A stretch of 64,000 nt of DNA from Rhyacichthys aspro (GCA_036850595.1 CM072152.1:310001-374000); one strand, 5' to 3'. Shown: positions 22,136-34,054, counted from the first letter of the stretch. A program made the numbers and translations. The notes: generated by a model not told the origin, from the sequence alone.

Positions 22136-23430
22136 CCACCAAGAAGCTTCTTAACTACCTCGGTGACTTCAGCTTGGGTGTTGGACGAGTCCACCTCTGA
22201 ACACCCAGCCTCTGCTTCCTCAGTGGAAGATGTGTCAGCGGGATTGAGGAGATCCTTGAAGTATTCTTTCCACCGTCCAACAATGTCCCCAGTCGAGGTC
22301 AACAACTGCCCACCTCCACTGTAAACAGTGTTAGTGGTGCAGTGTTTCGAATGGTTTGCCAGAATCTCTTCGAGGCCAACTGCTAGTCTTTCTCCATGGC
22401 CTCACCAAACTTCTCCCAGACCCGAGTTTTTGCCTGCACAACCACCCGGGCTGCAGTCCGCTTGGCCTGCTGGTACCCAGTAGATGCCTCAGGAGTCCCA
22501 CAAGCCAACCAGGCCTGATAGGACTCCTTCTTCAGCTTGACAGCATCCCTTACTTCCGGTGTCCACCACCGGGTTTGGGGACTGCCGCCATGACAGGCAC
22601 TGGAGACCTTACGGCCACAGCTCTGTGCAGTCGCGTCAACAATGGAGGTGGAGAACATGGTCCAATCGGACTCAATGTCTCCAACCTCCCTTGGGATCTG
22701 GTTGAAGGTCTGCCGGAGGTGGGAGTTGAAGACCTCTTTGACAGGGGACTCAGCCAGACGTTCCCAGCAGACCCTCACAGTACGTTTGGGTCTGCGAAGT
22801 CTTTCTGGCTTCTTCCCCCGACATAGGATCGAACTCACCACCAGGTGGTGATCAGTTGACAGCTCCGCCCCTCTCTTCACCTGAGTGTCCAAGACATATG
22901 GCCGAAGGTCAGCTGAAATGACTACAAAGGATGATCACCGACCTCCGGCCTAGGGTGTTCTGGTGCCACATGCACTGATGCTTGAACATGGTGTTTCTTT
23001 ATGGACAAACTGTGACTAGCACAGAAGTCCAGTAACAGAACACCACTCTGTCATGAGTCCCCAGTTGGAGTGCCTTCCAGCACCCCTCCCAGGGACTCCA
23101 CGAAGGCCGGGTACTCTGCACTGCCGTTTGGCCCGTAAGCACAAACGACATTGAGAGACCTCTCCCCAACCCTTGCAGGGAGGCGACCCTCTCATTCACC
23201 GGGGTAAACTCTAACACACGGTGGCTGAGCTGGGGTGCTATAAGCAAGCCCACACCAGCTCGCCGCCTCTCACCATGGGCATCTCATGAGTAGTGGGTTC
23301 CAGAACCCAAGCTGTGCATGGAGGTGAGCCCGACTATCTCTAGTCGGTACCCCTCAACCTCTTGCATTCAAGCCCCAACCCCGGGCCTGGCTCCAGGGTG
23401 GGGCCCCAGCTGTGCCAAGACTTCTTTTAG
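22136..23430 (-). pseudogene. Rex3 5' part: endonuclease and linker, RT missing
   Basis: Minus-strand frames 23253-22999 (RVLEFTPVNERVASL, the endonuclease start), 22892-22383 (KRGAELSTDHHLVV, the RWWTPEVRDAVKLKKES linker, then a Lys/Arg/Ala-rich helix) and 22305-22136 (GRWKEYFKDLLNP, VTEVVKKLLGG) follow the Rex3 order with frameshifts between them. The sequence stops at the KKLLGG motif, just before the RT core, where L1 begins. The far 5' end, near 23430, is truncated. The 3' end of the same element is at 16970-17499. Confidence 0.9.
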
Positions 23431-23914
23431 TAGTGCTAGAGAAAAGAATAACACCGTTGAAATAAAACACAGAAATAGACACCACAAAACACTCCTTATG
23501 CAAGAAATTGCTTTTCAAAAGTGGGCATTCCTAGCACTTCTTGACTGGGCATCATGTGTAATTAAATTGTAGTTTCCCAGTAAACAAAGTATATTACATT
23601 CCTTAAAATGTCTGTTTTACTACGTAGTACATCACTAGTGAGAAAGAAAGAGTACAGAAAGCAGAGAGTCCCAAATTTACCACAAATATACCTTTGTGGC
23701 ACTTCAAGACAGCATTTGAATGAACTGGCATGACTTTACACATTGTAACGCGTCTCATCCAAACAAGCAATAGAAACTAATGCTACATGCGTGCTCACAA
23801 TAAACTACCCAGTACTCTTGGCTTAGGTTTTTATTTTGGGTATTGGTATATTTCACATACATTTAACTTATAAGAGACATTAAGATGGCTTAATCAACAC
23901 TCTCTCTCAGTCAG

Positions 23915-24570
23915 CCTGTAATGCACCTCGAGTTTGAAGCTCTTTCAGGTGTCATTTTTGGCCATTGTGGGGGTTGCCATGATGATTTTTTGGAGCCAGA
24001 AGTACCTAATCCGGGCATATAGGCAGGGTTGAGTGTGCGTTTGCATGTGAACCAGTGAGCCAATCAGAAGCCTGCTTGTTCAAAGTCCTTAAGGTACTCG
24101 TCCTCTGCAAATAGCGGCTAAGTTCCACAGTGACCTGATCTAAACTTAGCATCGCTGCTCATTTATTGTCCTTGTGTTAGCATTGCCCTCTGGATGCTGC
24201 GCAACTTAAGGTAAATTTACTTAACTTTTACATGAATAAAGTTTTTAAATATTTTTTCCACTTCATTTTGTCAAGACTGTTCAAAATACCTCTAAACTAA
24301 CCTAGCTATGGTAATAATATACCTCTCTACAATATTAATTATTCTGTTAAAATATAAACTGTCTGCTGTGAAGAAATATCAGTTTATTGGCTAGTTTTAT
24401 GGTGCTGAGTATCTTGTCACAACTGTCAGTATTGTTAAATATGAATTCACCAACATAAGGCTACTAAACAATGCTAGGGTAAATAGAAATATCTTTTCTC
24501 TATCATATCTATATTAGCATCTGTGGTTAGTGTTAATTTTCTTTACCTTATAATTGCATTTTAATAGACA
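23915..24570 (+). repeat. Dispersed repeat, copy A
   Basis: About 650 bp that reappears in inverted orientation at 44745-45410, with stretches such as CTCTTTCAGG, TTTAGATCAGGTCAC (as its complement) and GTTGGTGAATTCATATTTAAC shared across its length. It has no coding frame and no terminal repeat that I can define. It is probably an old non-autonomous element. Confidence 0.75.
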
Positions 24571-25129
24571 CATTATTGTATATCTTACTTAAATAATTTA
24601 ATGAACAAACGGTTATTTAGACTTTGATATATTACTTAAACTAGCAAGTTATGTTGCTTCAACAAAATTATGAAATTATTACAGCTATCCTAAAAAAATG
24701 TCTTTTTTTTCTGTTACTGTGTTAAATATCCATGATGAGAATGCAAATATTGATTAGATTTGAACTAGAAATGCCAATGTATTTTATATCAAAGTACAAA
24801 TACAGCAAAATCATACTTTACCTGAGTGTCGGTGGGCTGCAGAGACGCCATGTCTCTTAACTTTATAAAATCATATAAATTATTGCCTGTTAATTGTATT
24901 CAGTGTAAAATACAGCGTTATTATACTTTAAAGTGTATTAAAAGAAAATATAAGTGAAATTCTTGTTGTTTTTCCCGCTCAGTACCTAAATAAGCATGTT
25001 GTTTATTTAATGCTCCTTTCCCCTTTGCTCCTGAACGGACCAAGAAGGAGGCCCATCCCAGCCTTCATTGAACATGCAGTCACTATAGCAACGGCACGCA
25101 CCTCAGCTCTGGTCACGCCCCCCACGCAA

Positions 25130-25265
25130 GAACAGGGTCAAAAATCTGAAAGTGAAAAAATTAGATCTGAAACTGAAAAATGGTTATCTGAAGGTGAAAA
25201 AAAAATCTAATGTGAAAAAAAATCTGAAACTTAAAAAATAACATTTGAAACTGTAAAAAATAATT
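25130..25265 (+). repeat. Degenerate tandem repeat (AAATCTGAAACTGAAAA-type)
   Basis: Around seven imperfect units of about 18 bp of the form TCTGAAASTGAAAAA. Related fragments (GTTTCAAGTTTTTG, AGTTTCAAAG) in the opposite orientation occur at 25330-25365, giving the region a loosely palindromic character. Confidence 0.8.
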
Positions 25266-26028
25266 CCTAGAAAAAAAGTGAAATTAATTTTATTATTTTT
25301 CAAAGTTCAATAATATGACTTGGACTTTCAGTTTCAAGTTTTTGTTATTCAGTTTCAAAGATTATGACCCCAATATAGCTCCATACTATATCATCTTGAT
25401 GCTGGAAGGCCGTTTGCCAGTTGACTAAATAGCTGAGTAAGATCTCTTAACACCAATCAAAATATTATAAAAGAAATATTACTCACCGAAAAAACTGAAG
25501 ACCACACTTCTTAGAAGGTCTCTAGTACAACCAACAGCACTGCAAGCCATTTCAACAACAAATTCCTTCTAATAGTCAAAGAACAGCCAACGGTCAAGTA
25601 CAGAGCCTTGCTTTGTGTCTGCTCTCCACACTGACACTTACCGCCCAGCAGCATCTAGCCAGCTAGCACCACGTAGAGGCTAATCAGCCACTTGTTAGCC
25701 ACACGATGCACAAGTGGTCAATCACCAAGCCACACCCAAATTTATGCACACAACTTAAACGGCATAAACGGAGGTATTAATCAATGCCATGTGCATGTTT
25801 TTCACCTCGGGGCACTATCTGGGCATATAGCAGTGGTGGGCCGTCAGGGCCAGCAAGGCCTTCTCTGCTGGCATAAACATGCTCAGAAAAGTAAATTTAT
25901 TTTATTTTATTTTCATAAATATGTAAACAAAATTAATTAATTAATGAAACAAATTTCATTTGCCTGAGACCTTCAGAATCAACAGAACAGGCCCCTGTGC
26001 ACTGTAAGTGAACGGACACAGTCAGTTG

Positions 26029-26403
26029 TGTTAGAGAATTTTGGATCTATTGTAAGGTTGTGATGCCCTGAGCCTTGGGCTCTGTCAACAGATAGACTCA
26101 GACACCTGCAGGATAACATGTCTCCAACCTCGAGCCTAATCAACTGAATAACAACTGAATAACAACTCTTTTGTTATTGTACTTTTTGCGTATTGACCTT
26201 CTATGAGGTATTATAAGCTCTGACCAATGAAAGCATAGCCAGACTTGAATGTTCAATACTATGCTGTGTTGACTGTTCAACTGTCTCCAGGCCTGTATTT
26301 GATGGTAATAAACTTCTCCTGGTTAAGACATCCAGACTCTCTTCAGTCCTTTTATGTGGTCCAATACTTCGAAGCTCTAAGGCAGTAACCCAATTCTCTT
26401 ACA
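26029..26403 (+). mobile_element. Solo LTR, copy 1 (target duplication AGTTG)
   Basis: It begins TGTTAGAGAATT and ends AATTCTCTTACA, giving the TG...CA ends of a retroviral-type LTR with short inverted repeats. It is flanked by AGTTG at 26024-26028 and 26404-26408. An AATAAA is present near 26308. No PBS, polypurine tract or coding sequence is adjacent, so it is a solo LTR left by recombination. A second copy is at 60859-61213. It lies inside the hAT element and is therefore younger than it. Confidence 0.93.
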
Positions 26404-26582
26404 AGTTGCAATAGCCAATCAGATCTCGATTCTGCATACCAAGGCCAGCTAGAAGGTCTTACATTGAACTGGACGGGTCCTGTGATTGGATAAGCAATTA
26501 CTAGAGCCTGAAAGGCGGCAATTTGCAGAATATCGAACTAAACCCGGAGATCCAATAGCTGTCGCTGTATTTTTAATCCATA

Positions 26583-26830
26583 ATGGCCCGAAGGAGGAGA
26601 AGAGATTGATCTGTTGCAGATATACTTTCCACGCCATTTTCAAGACGGGCCTTTCACGAAAAGCTGGATATTGTGAGAAGAGGTTGGCCAACCCCTGTGC
26701 TAGCTAGCCTGTCCCAGCAAGGAAAAGGGTTTGTCCGTCATTTCCAGACGAGCAACTATGAACCGTAACCGTGGCTCACAGCTTCTGAGAAACGCTGCAA
26801 ATTGGAGGCATTTTGTTTGGCATCTTTAAA
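26583..26830 (+). pseudogene. hAT transposase N-terminus (ZMYM1/TTF-type), truncated
   Basis: From the ATG at 26583 a frame reads Arg-rich residues, a stop at codon 9, then DILSTPFSRRAFHEKLDIV, PTPVLASLSQQGKGFVRHF and, after a second stop, WLTASEKRCKL. This is the start of the zinc-finger-MYM-type-1/TTF-type hAT transposases of fish, where the last motif leads into a Cys-containing zinc finger. The frame then runs into unrelated sequence. All of the RNase-H-like catalytic and dimerisation domains are deleted. Confidence 0.78.
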
Positions 26831-27159
26831 TCGCCTTTTTATTTTAAATTTTTGACAGTATCTGTGAACTTAGTTTCCTACTCTTAATTGTGAATGCATG
26901 CTTATTGGTTTTAAATGCTCCTGAATTAAGTGCTACTTGACTAGCCTATATTGAGGTGATATTGTAATGTGTAAGTGGGATGTCACTGAAGGCCTAAGCG
27001 TGAAATGCACAGCCTGCCACTGGCATATAAATATGTGATCTGGTAGGGATCAGGCATGATAGTAACTGCTATGAATGTAATTAAGGTCAATGGGCGAACG
27101 CAACACGCTGGTAATTGACTATTGACCCATTTATTTATTTATTTATTTTCTTGCTCTCA

Positions 27160-27240
27160 AATGATCGCAACCCCAAAACGTTTTTTCAAAACTCACCACA
27201 ATTTGCCCAGAATTCAGCCTGGCAAAATATCTTGGAAGTC
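27160..27240 (-). repeat. Dispersed repeat fragment, related to 47.3 kb
   Basis: On the minus strand, GAATTCTGGGCAAATTGTGG and GTGAGTTTTG match the plus strand at 47290-47325 with few changes. It is a short piece of the repeat family described at 46150-47470. Confidence 0.6.
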
Positions 27241-27439
27241 GGCAATCATGGATCGAAATTTTCAAAAGCATGACTCAGCTTTATTTGTTGACCGAGTAAA
27301 TCCCAATATAAAAACATGGACCATCAACAATTTTATTTTGCGAAATTTGGCACATTTGTTTGTTGTGGATTAAAGGAACGAGGAAAACTTTACATACACA
27401 CCCTATTTCCAATCGTGTTGTCGTAGTACTCCACCAAAT

Positions 27440-28155
27440 TTGCTAAATCCACACTGATATGAACTTCCTTTATTATAAATGAGTGATATTTGATGCAGAC
27501 ATGCAATATGTGCTAAACACAAAAGTGTGTAAGAACTAGAGTGTGAATACTTCACACACGTTATCTATACAGTACAGGTTCAGATCCTACTGTTATGTCA
27601 GACTAATACTGCATATGATGTAATGTATCTGCACAGGTTTGTTTAAATGCATAGTTCATGAAAAATCATCTGTTGCCCTTGATTTTTGCTCGTTCTAAAT
27701 TATTTAGTGTGTGTTTATGCAGGTCGCTTTAACTGCTGTGTGTGTGGGCTAACGTTAGCCGCTAAGACAAGTGCCGAGGGGAAAGTGCAAGAGACTAAGG
27801 AGCTGGTCCTGTTGAGGATTTTTAGAGAGTTGTGAGGGTAATACACTGCGAGAGCGCTCATGGTCTCAACACTGGACACAAGTGAGTTCAGACCCATTAG
27901 AGTTTAGTCTGTCTTACCTGTGTCTAACTGTCGTGCTGAGCATGCCCCTCATCTCTGCAGCATCAAAGTCTATGTTTACTATATAGGCTACTGTGTAGCT
28001 GATCTAACCTAAAACAAAGATGTAAAGGGAGCAACCTTTTGCAAATAAATTGTTTATAAAATGTGGCAGAATTGCCCCTGAAGCAGGAGTAAAAAGAAGA
28101 AAAGTGCCATTTGCTAAATAAAGGTGGAGCGCTACGTCAGGAACGTCTTTTTATG
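27440..28155. other. No gene recognised
   Basis: AT-rich stretch with only short frames; a GCTAACGTTAGC palindrome lies near 27749. Nothing supportable. Confidence 0.5.
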
Positions 28156-28159
28156 TATC

Positions 28160-29592
28160 AGAAACAGCAAAGGTTTCTAGTGTACTGCTTGTATTTCATT
28201 TGCATACTTACATTTATAGTTTTCTGAAAAATCTTTTTGCATGACAGTGTCATCCTCTCTCATATTTTCCTTCAGTGCTTTCAGAGCAGAATACTGATGA
28301 ATTATGTTGAAGATGTGTTTTCCCATCTTTTTGTTCAGAAAAATCATCCAACAGTGTCTGTACAGTCCCATAGACCTTCCTTGACTGTGAGATGAACTTT
28401 AAAATTCTCTTTAGTTCCATCATTATTTTGCTCTCCTGCATGAAACTCAAAGGTTGGCAGTACCTTGTGCCTGCAGTCAAGACACTCCCTGTACTTGCAC
28501 TCTTTTGTTACACTTGTGCAGACCAGAGTCTCCATTAGCTGAGTGAGTTTGGCGCTTTTTATTACCTTGTGGTAAAGCAATCGGTCTGCCATAAACTGAA
28601 GGTTTGCATGTATTTTGCAAAGGCATGTGTCTCTGTCCTTGATTGATGGTTTAACAAAATATGCTGTAAGAAACCACAATCTCAGTATGCTCCATACTAA
28701 ACTTCTGGTGAAGTACTCTCATGGAGTCAAGCAGGAAGCGTTTTTGCATTTTTTTTTTCTTGTTTTTTGTTATTGTCTCCTTCTTTCCCGTTGTTATTCT
28801 ACTGTTGTCATCCCGCCCCAGAAAGAATGTTATTTTTTTCTCCACATCTTTGCTGATTTTGTTAGACTGCATTTTTCGGATGTACTGGAGTTTGGTGGCC
28901 ATTGCAGCATTTTGCTTCATTGCCTTGTGACAGCTTGGTGAGAACCCAAATTCTTAAAGCGGAGCAGCCGATATTTCTTCAGAAGCTTGGAAGCTACAAC
29001 TTTGGAGATCACTTGTCGATCTCTAGCAGAGTGCATATTCCTGTATTTCTTTTTTATTTCTGAAATAACTGTGTTCTGAAACAGGAGAGTTCTTCTTAAA
29101 TCCTTTGTTCTCTGTGTCATCTGTAACATCTTTTCTTGTACTTCTCTACCTTCCATAATGCATTTTTAAGTTTTGCAGTTGTTACATGAAGATCTCGATA
29201 GACCTTTGCCCTGCCCTTTGCAATTTTCTTTCTCCCTTGTTCCCTTGCAGTGTTTTTAGGAGCAGGCAGGTCAGGTGTGACAAGTGACTTAGTGGAGCTG
29301 GAGTTGCCCAGTGAGAGACAAACATTGTCTGGTGACTGTGGTGGTGTTATTCCAGTGATAACATTTTGTATTTCGGCAAGAATTTTTAACTTTGTGCATC
29401 TTTGATAAATCCGCCAGATTTCTTTTTTTCTCTGTTTGTTAGTTGTGATACAGATTTGACTGTTTCTTGTTCTTTCTTTTTCAAGTATCTTTCTCTGTCT
29501 TTTTGTAGGAACTCTTGATGTTTTACAGGATCTGATTTTATCCTTTCCCTGTATGCTTTGGCTCTCTCAGCTGGACTCTTGAGGGCCATCTA
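28160..29592 (-). pseudogene. Frameshifted multicopy-type gene of unknown function
   Basis: It starts at the ATG at 29589 with a very basic N-terminus (SPAERAKAYRERIKSDP, KDRERYLKKKEQE). A different frame continues over 29380-29170 (VITGITPPQSPD, KVYRDLHVTTAKLKNALW), then 29156-28917 (LRRTLLFQNTVI, SKLLKKYRLLRF). Next come 28920-28651 (ITFFLGRDDNSRITTGKKET) and 28679-28344 (KDRDTCLCKIHANLQFMAD, a D-x-C-x-C motif). Each step needs a frameshift. The order of motifs matches a large unnamed protein family that is multicopy in fish and cnidarians, which suggests mobility. I cannot name its enzyme class. The AT-rich gaps show no clear introns. Confidence 0.6.
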
Positions 29593-29759
29593 AAGAACAA
29601 GCGGTGCCACATTTAAGTATTATTCTATCATTGTGTTTACACACAATATGAATGAATTAATAAATGATTATTATTATAATCTGATTTAACTTTATTCGGA
29701 TTTTTTAAGGTCATGTTAGCCAAATAAATTCATATATAACAGAAGAAATAGAACTAGAA

Positions 29760-29838
29760 ATGTCATTTCCATCACACTATGTCTTTTCCATCACAATAAA
29801 AAAAGTGATGGAAATGACCGTTATGGAAATGACATAAT
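29760..29838. repeat. Compound inverted repeat around GTCATTTCCATCAC
   Basis: The 14-bp arms 29762-29775 and 29805-29818 are exact complements (GTCATTTCCATCAC). An additional TATGTC/GACATA pair extends the fold (29779-29794 against 29821-29836). The result is an imperfect stem of about 35 bp with repeated GGAAATGAC boxes. Confidence 0.75.
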
Positions 29839-30299
29839 GTAACATTTTAGAAAAAAATTTCATGGTATGTTAGCATGCCAATCTCTGTTTTAGCAGCAGC
29901 AGAAAATATAGTCAAAATAAACTATAAATTGCATTTTTTTTCAGTACAATAAACAGAAATATGAGCTGTTTGGAAATGACGACCAATAAACCTACTCTTG
30001 GTTTTCCAAATATTTACCTTCATATTTTCTTCTTATTGTTTCTCTCACAGAGTTAAGCTTTCCCTCCTGCAAAGAGCTCTCCTGTCACATGACAACTGCA
30101 ATGGTTACATGTATGGAAGATTTTTTTAAAAATTTGTTTTTTCAGATTCTTGCCCAGGACAGAAATTCTTTCATAGTTAAAGAATCACCCATAAACAGCT
30201 TAATAATAACATTAAAAAGGCTTTAATTTGAAAAAAAAGCTCCTAATTTGTTGTCAATGATTCATATTTGACACCTAATAAACAGTTTTTGTGCTATAT

Positions 30300-30800
30300 T
30301 TCTAATAAACGGAAACATCAGGTAACACCATGCATGCAGCTAATGGTTAACGGGTTATTGATCATTAAGGCGTTTGACTGAAAATGCATCCCCTATGGGA
30401 CTTTTGGCATCCTCATCGTGGATGAATTGAATGAAATTCAGCACAATGATTCTTCAGAACAAATTTAGCATGTATATGCATGATGTCACAACAGCCCTAA
30501 CTTCAACTGTGTTGCCACTAAAGGTCTATGGACCAAAAACAAATTTGTTTGCTGTAAATGGATGAAATTTGGCACGTAAAATTCTCATTTGTCGCTGAGC
30601 AAGAACCTCCATTGGACCCCTGAGCTAAGTACACCATGTTGCCATGGTAAGGCTATAAACTATGAAAATGCTAGCCTTATGCACAGCCTGTGTGATGCCT
30701 CAGAGAACTTTGTTGTAAATTAGTTAAATTTGGTGAAACACATTCAGTGATGAATGCAAAAGTCTGCAGGGATCATTTGCAAAGTGTCACAAATAAAGAG
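30300..30800. repeat. Dispersed repeat, 'GAAATTTGGCA' type
   Basis: It contains recurrent phrases such as ATGAAATTTGGCACG and TTAAATTTGGTGAAAC separated by about 150 bp. The same style is seen in the longer repeat at 46150-47470. It has no coding frame and no termini that I could define. Confidence 0.45.
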
Positions 30801-30813
30801 TAGGATAAAGGGC

Positions 30814-31059
30814 TGTTTTATCCACGCTTACATTTCATTATGAACTTTGTATGACATTATTGTTCCTCTTGATCGCAGTAAAGGAGGGTTTCCAAGACAG
30901 CTGCTCAAACCGAGACTGCTCATTGCTCTCTTCCTCAGCCATGTAACTTTATATGTGATCTGTTATTAAATTACACTGAATTTAATTTACTGAAACATAG
31001 TGGTCTTTTTACAATCTACGCTTAAAATCTGAACCGAGGACATGGATCAGAACTCTACA
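30814..31059 (+). repeat. 5' LTR of the endogenous retrovirus
   Basis: It begins TGTTTTATCC and ends CTCTACA. It shares about 150 bp with 37922-38085, including the block from CTTACATTTC to CTCTTCCTCAGCCATG. It is about 5 bp shorter at its start than the 3' copy and longer at its end. Confidence 0.85.
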
Positions 31060-31063
31060 ATTT

Positions 31064-31081
31064 TGGGGGCTCGTCCGGGAT
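31064..31081 (+). promoter_or_regulatory. Retroviral primer binding site, tRNA-Pro type
   Basis: The 18 bases TGGGGGCTCGTCCGGGAT, four bases after the LTR end, equal the proline-tRNA primer binding site used by many gammaretroviruses. This fixes the orientation (plus) and the LTR boundary. The following sequence to 31165 is the leader. Confidence 0.92.
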
Positions 31082-31164
31082 TGGTAGACGACTGACTGAG
31101 GACAAAACGGACAGTAGGTTTCTGGTCAATTTCCTGGCAATCAATGGGCCCTAAATAAGGTAAG

Positions 31165-33489
31165 CAGAAGCCTAAAATCTAAAATCCGCATTAGGATTTC
31201 CAGAATTATTCGCTCAGAGTAAATCTTGTTCTCCTAAATTTAACATTTTGAGAGCTAAATTTACGTTTATACTATTTTTTTTATTGATGAAAGATCACAT
31301 GTAAAGTCCAAAAGCACATCGAAAACAGGGAGAGGTTTAGTTAAAGTAGTGATTAATGAGAGGCTATACAGAATAAAGTTAAAGTTGAAGAATAAGCATT
31401 CAAGCTCACAAAATGTCACCTCTGGTTGTTAGTAGCAGATGTGCCTAACAGTAAGTGACCTCTGTGTGAGCCTCTGAGTGTGCTTTAAATAATAAAAGTG
31501 AAAAAGAGATAAAGCCTCAGAGAAGAAAAAGACATTATGAAAAAAAACACGTGGTCCACTATTAACGCTTTAACTAGAGAAAATGTAAGGATGACCATGA
31601 ATGGTTGACCCGTGTTCAGGACCTAGGTTAGCGCCGCAGGTTGAGGAGCTTGGTGCAGATGAGGCTTGGATTAGAGGGGGAAAGCCAAGATTGAGGAAAC
31701 TGGTGAAAGCCAGAACTAAAACAATATCAATTATATACCAAAACTGTGCCGCCACGGGACAGTGTGTGTTTATGACATGAGACATGAGAAGAGCAGAGAA
31801 AAGGAGGGGTGAAAGCAGAAGGAGCAGACACACAAAACACCAAATGTAAAAAAGCAGTTTTAACAGTTTTGTTAGATCTTGGAATATGTATCAATACTTT
31901 TGACATGAGCATGCTTATTATTTCATTAAAATAAGAACATGGAGATCCCAAAAAAATAAAAATAATAATAATTGTTTTTTAACTTAATTACAGATATTAC
32001 TGAATTTAGTGAATTGACAAATTTATATATATAATATATAACGTAATATAAAACCCAGCTGGTGCAAAGCAATTGCCAAAAAATCTTCTACATTTTTACC
32101 AAAACATTTAATTAGGAATCTAGCAACAACTTATTTAAGCAAGTAATTTTAAACATGTTTTGCTGTTTGAAACTATGTTATGTCTGTAATGGAAACTTGT
32201 TGCAACATATGGCCTAAAAGGATCACATATTATATTATTACAAGTATTTAAATATGAATTAAATCTGGAACAGACCTTGGAGGTTGTGAACACAGACCGG
32301 GTTTTCCTAACCCCTGAATATATATAAGCCACCTAACAAAAAAACCAAAAACAAATTAATAGAAATAATGTTACAATTACGTAATTCTTAACAAGTGTGC
32401 ACAAGAACAAAAGGCATGGCTAACCTGACCCAAGAGCCAACAGTTTCTATTGAATTGACTATATGACCTAGAGTTGACTGAACTATGACATGGTCCTGAC
32501 AAAACTGGGACTTGGACAGTTCTACTAACACTGTGTGGATGTGTGGATGAGTGAACTCTAACTTCCTTTATCCTTTTCTTAAATGGAAATGACCGACCAT
32601 GAGATTATAGGTTACTTTTTGAATCCCCCCTGACCTCCGCAACATAGACCACAAGAGTTCAAAAAGAATAAACATGCTTTTATAGCGTTGTCCTGCATCT
32701 CCTACTGAAAGGCACAGAGCCAAAATACATAATTTCTTATCAACAGTCAAAGAGAGAAGGAAAAAACTCCGTAAACTCCTATCCTGTTCCTAATGAGAGA
32801 AACAGCCCTGAACTGGTTTATTTAAAGTAGAAAAAAGTCATTTCAGTCTTATTTTCTCTATAAAAGCAAAGCAGATATTAAGACTACACAGACAAACTTT
32901 TCCCAAAGAAAGAAAAAACATATTTTAAACGTATAGTACTGTAATGTCTTAATATTGAAAATCTATTTAAACTTACTTCCTTTTCCTTTGCTGTGGCTTT
33001 AACGCTTTTTGAGATCGGTTTGCAACCGAACCGTTGGTTACTGGCTTTAATGATATGTGTATTGTTTATTAGCATAAACTACAGAGATACAGAAACACTA
33101 TTTTGTTTATGTAAATAAAAACAATCTGTGAAAATCTGTAAAAAAAAAACCAAAACTTTAAAAAGTGTCCTTTTATCTCAAGGATAAAATGTGGGATATA
33201 GTAATTTAATAAGCACAACCAGAGATTAAAAGTTTCAAACAACTATATTGCAGAAAATAAATTATATGAACTGTCCCACTAAGAAGATGGAACTGTTTTG
33301 TGTGCAACCCTCTCCAAATGCTTTATCGCAGCAGAGCAGCACAAAGGAACAGGTACCAAATGGAGATTGGTTAAACTTTATATAAACCTAGAAGGACCAG
33401 AAAACATAATGGAGTTTTTCTTCATTACACTGGGCACAAGAAGCTTTGATTTTGCACAGTTTATTGCCCTTAATACTTTATCATGTATA
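31165..33489. other. Retroviral interior without readable genes
   Basis: Positionally this should hold gag and early pol, but no matrix, capsid, protease or RT motif is legible. A short frame at about 31599-31778 is open but unassigned. The sequence is AT-rich and looks largely replaced or decayed. Confidence 0.5.
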
Positions 33490-34052
33490 CAGTGGTCCCT
33501 CACTATACCGCAGTTCACTGTTCGCGGCCTCGCTGTTTTGTGGATATTTTTTTGTGCAATTTTGCATGCTTTTTTTTTTTTTTTTTTACAGCTTATGAAC
33601 GCGCATTGTGTTCTGCGTCCTGATTGGCTAAGGGAGAACCCGCGCATTGTGTTCTGTGTTCTGTCCTGATTGGCTAAGGGACTGTAGACCAAATTACATA
33701 AATGTTCGATTGCTAGCAGTGTGACTCTAAAGTGCTGTATGTTTGCAAGTTTTCTCCCCGACAAAACCCACAATGTCGACGAAACGTTCTGCACCAACAA
33801 AGGCACCTGTGGTTGCACCCAAAAGGCAGAGGAAGATGCTAAGGTTTGAACTTTGAGAGTGTTTAAACAAGAGAGAAATGTGAGAAAATGTTAATGTCTG
33901 TCTGAGAAAAGTGTATAAAGTGTGTGGTGAGGGGTTTTACAGCCTTATATAAACATATATAATAATTGTAAAAAATAAAGCTGACTACTTTGTGGATTTC
34001 GCCTGCAGGTTATTTTTGGAACGTAACCCCTGCGATAAACGAGGGACCACTG
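33490..34052. mobile_element. Tigger-type MITE, copy 1
   Basis: The termini CAGTGGTCCCTCACTATACC (left) and, in reverse complement, CAGTGGTCCCTCGTTTATC (right) are flanked by TA (33488-33489, 34053-34054). The inner part holds a duplicated GTCCTGATTGGCTAAGGG block (CCAAT boxes) and a 27-codon frame. A second copy is at 44029-44647. It is internally deleted and inserted inside the retroviral remnant. Confidence 0.92.
33773..33856 (+). CDS. Tigger transposase N-terminal stub
   Basis: A 27-residue frame, beginning MSTKRSAPTKAP and ending PKRQRKMLRFEL. It resembles the start of Tigger/pogo transposases (basic K-R-Q-R-K before the HTH), but a stop follows where the HTH would begin. The same length and the same terminal FEL-stop occur in copy 2, so the truncation predates amplification of this MITE family. 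Function is doubtful; it could be just residue of the deleted parent. Confidence 0.6.
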   Translation: MSTKRSAPTKAPVVAPKRQRKMLRFEL

Positions 34053-34054
34053 TA

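Larger units (their letters stand above)
25831..27022. mobile_element. Non-autonomous hAT element
   Basis: The left end CAGTGGTGGGCCGTC and the right end (reverse complement CAGTGGCAGGCTGTGC) are imperfect hAT-type inverted repeats. They are flanked by an 8-bp duplication, GCATATAG at 25823-25830 and GCATATAA at 27023-27030 (7 of 8 match). It contains a solo LTR (26029-26403). Without the LTR and its duplicated AGTTG, the element is about 0.8 kb, much shorter than an autonomous hAT. Confidence 0.85.

Noticed and set aside
22356..22826. 156-codon plus-strand frame
   Set aside because: Antisense shadow of the Rex3 linker region.
31064..31081. Possible tRNA gene piece
   Set aside because: It is the retroviral primer binding site complementary to a tRNA 3' end, not a tRNA gene.
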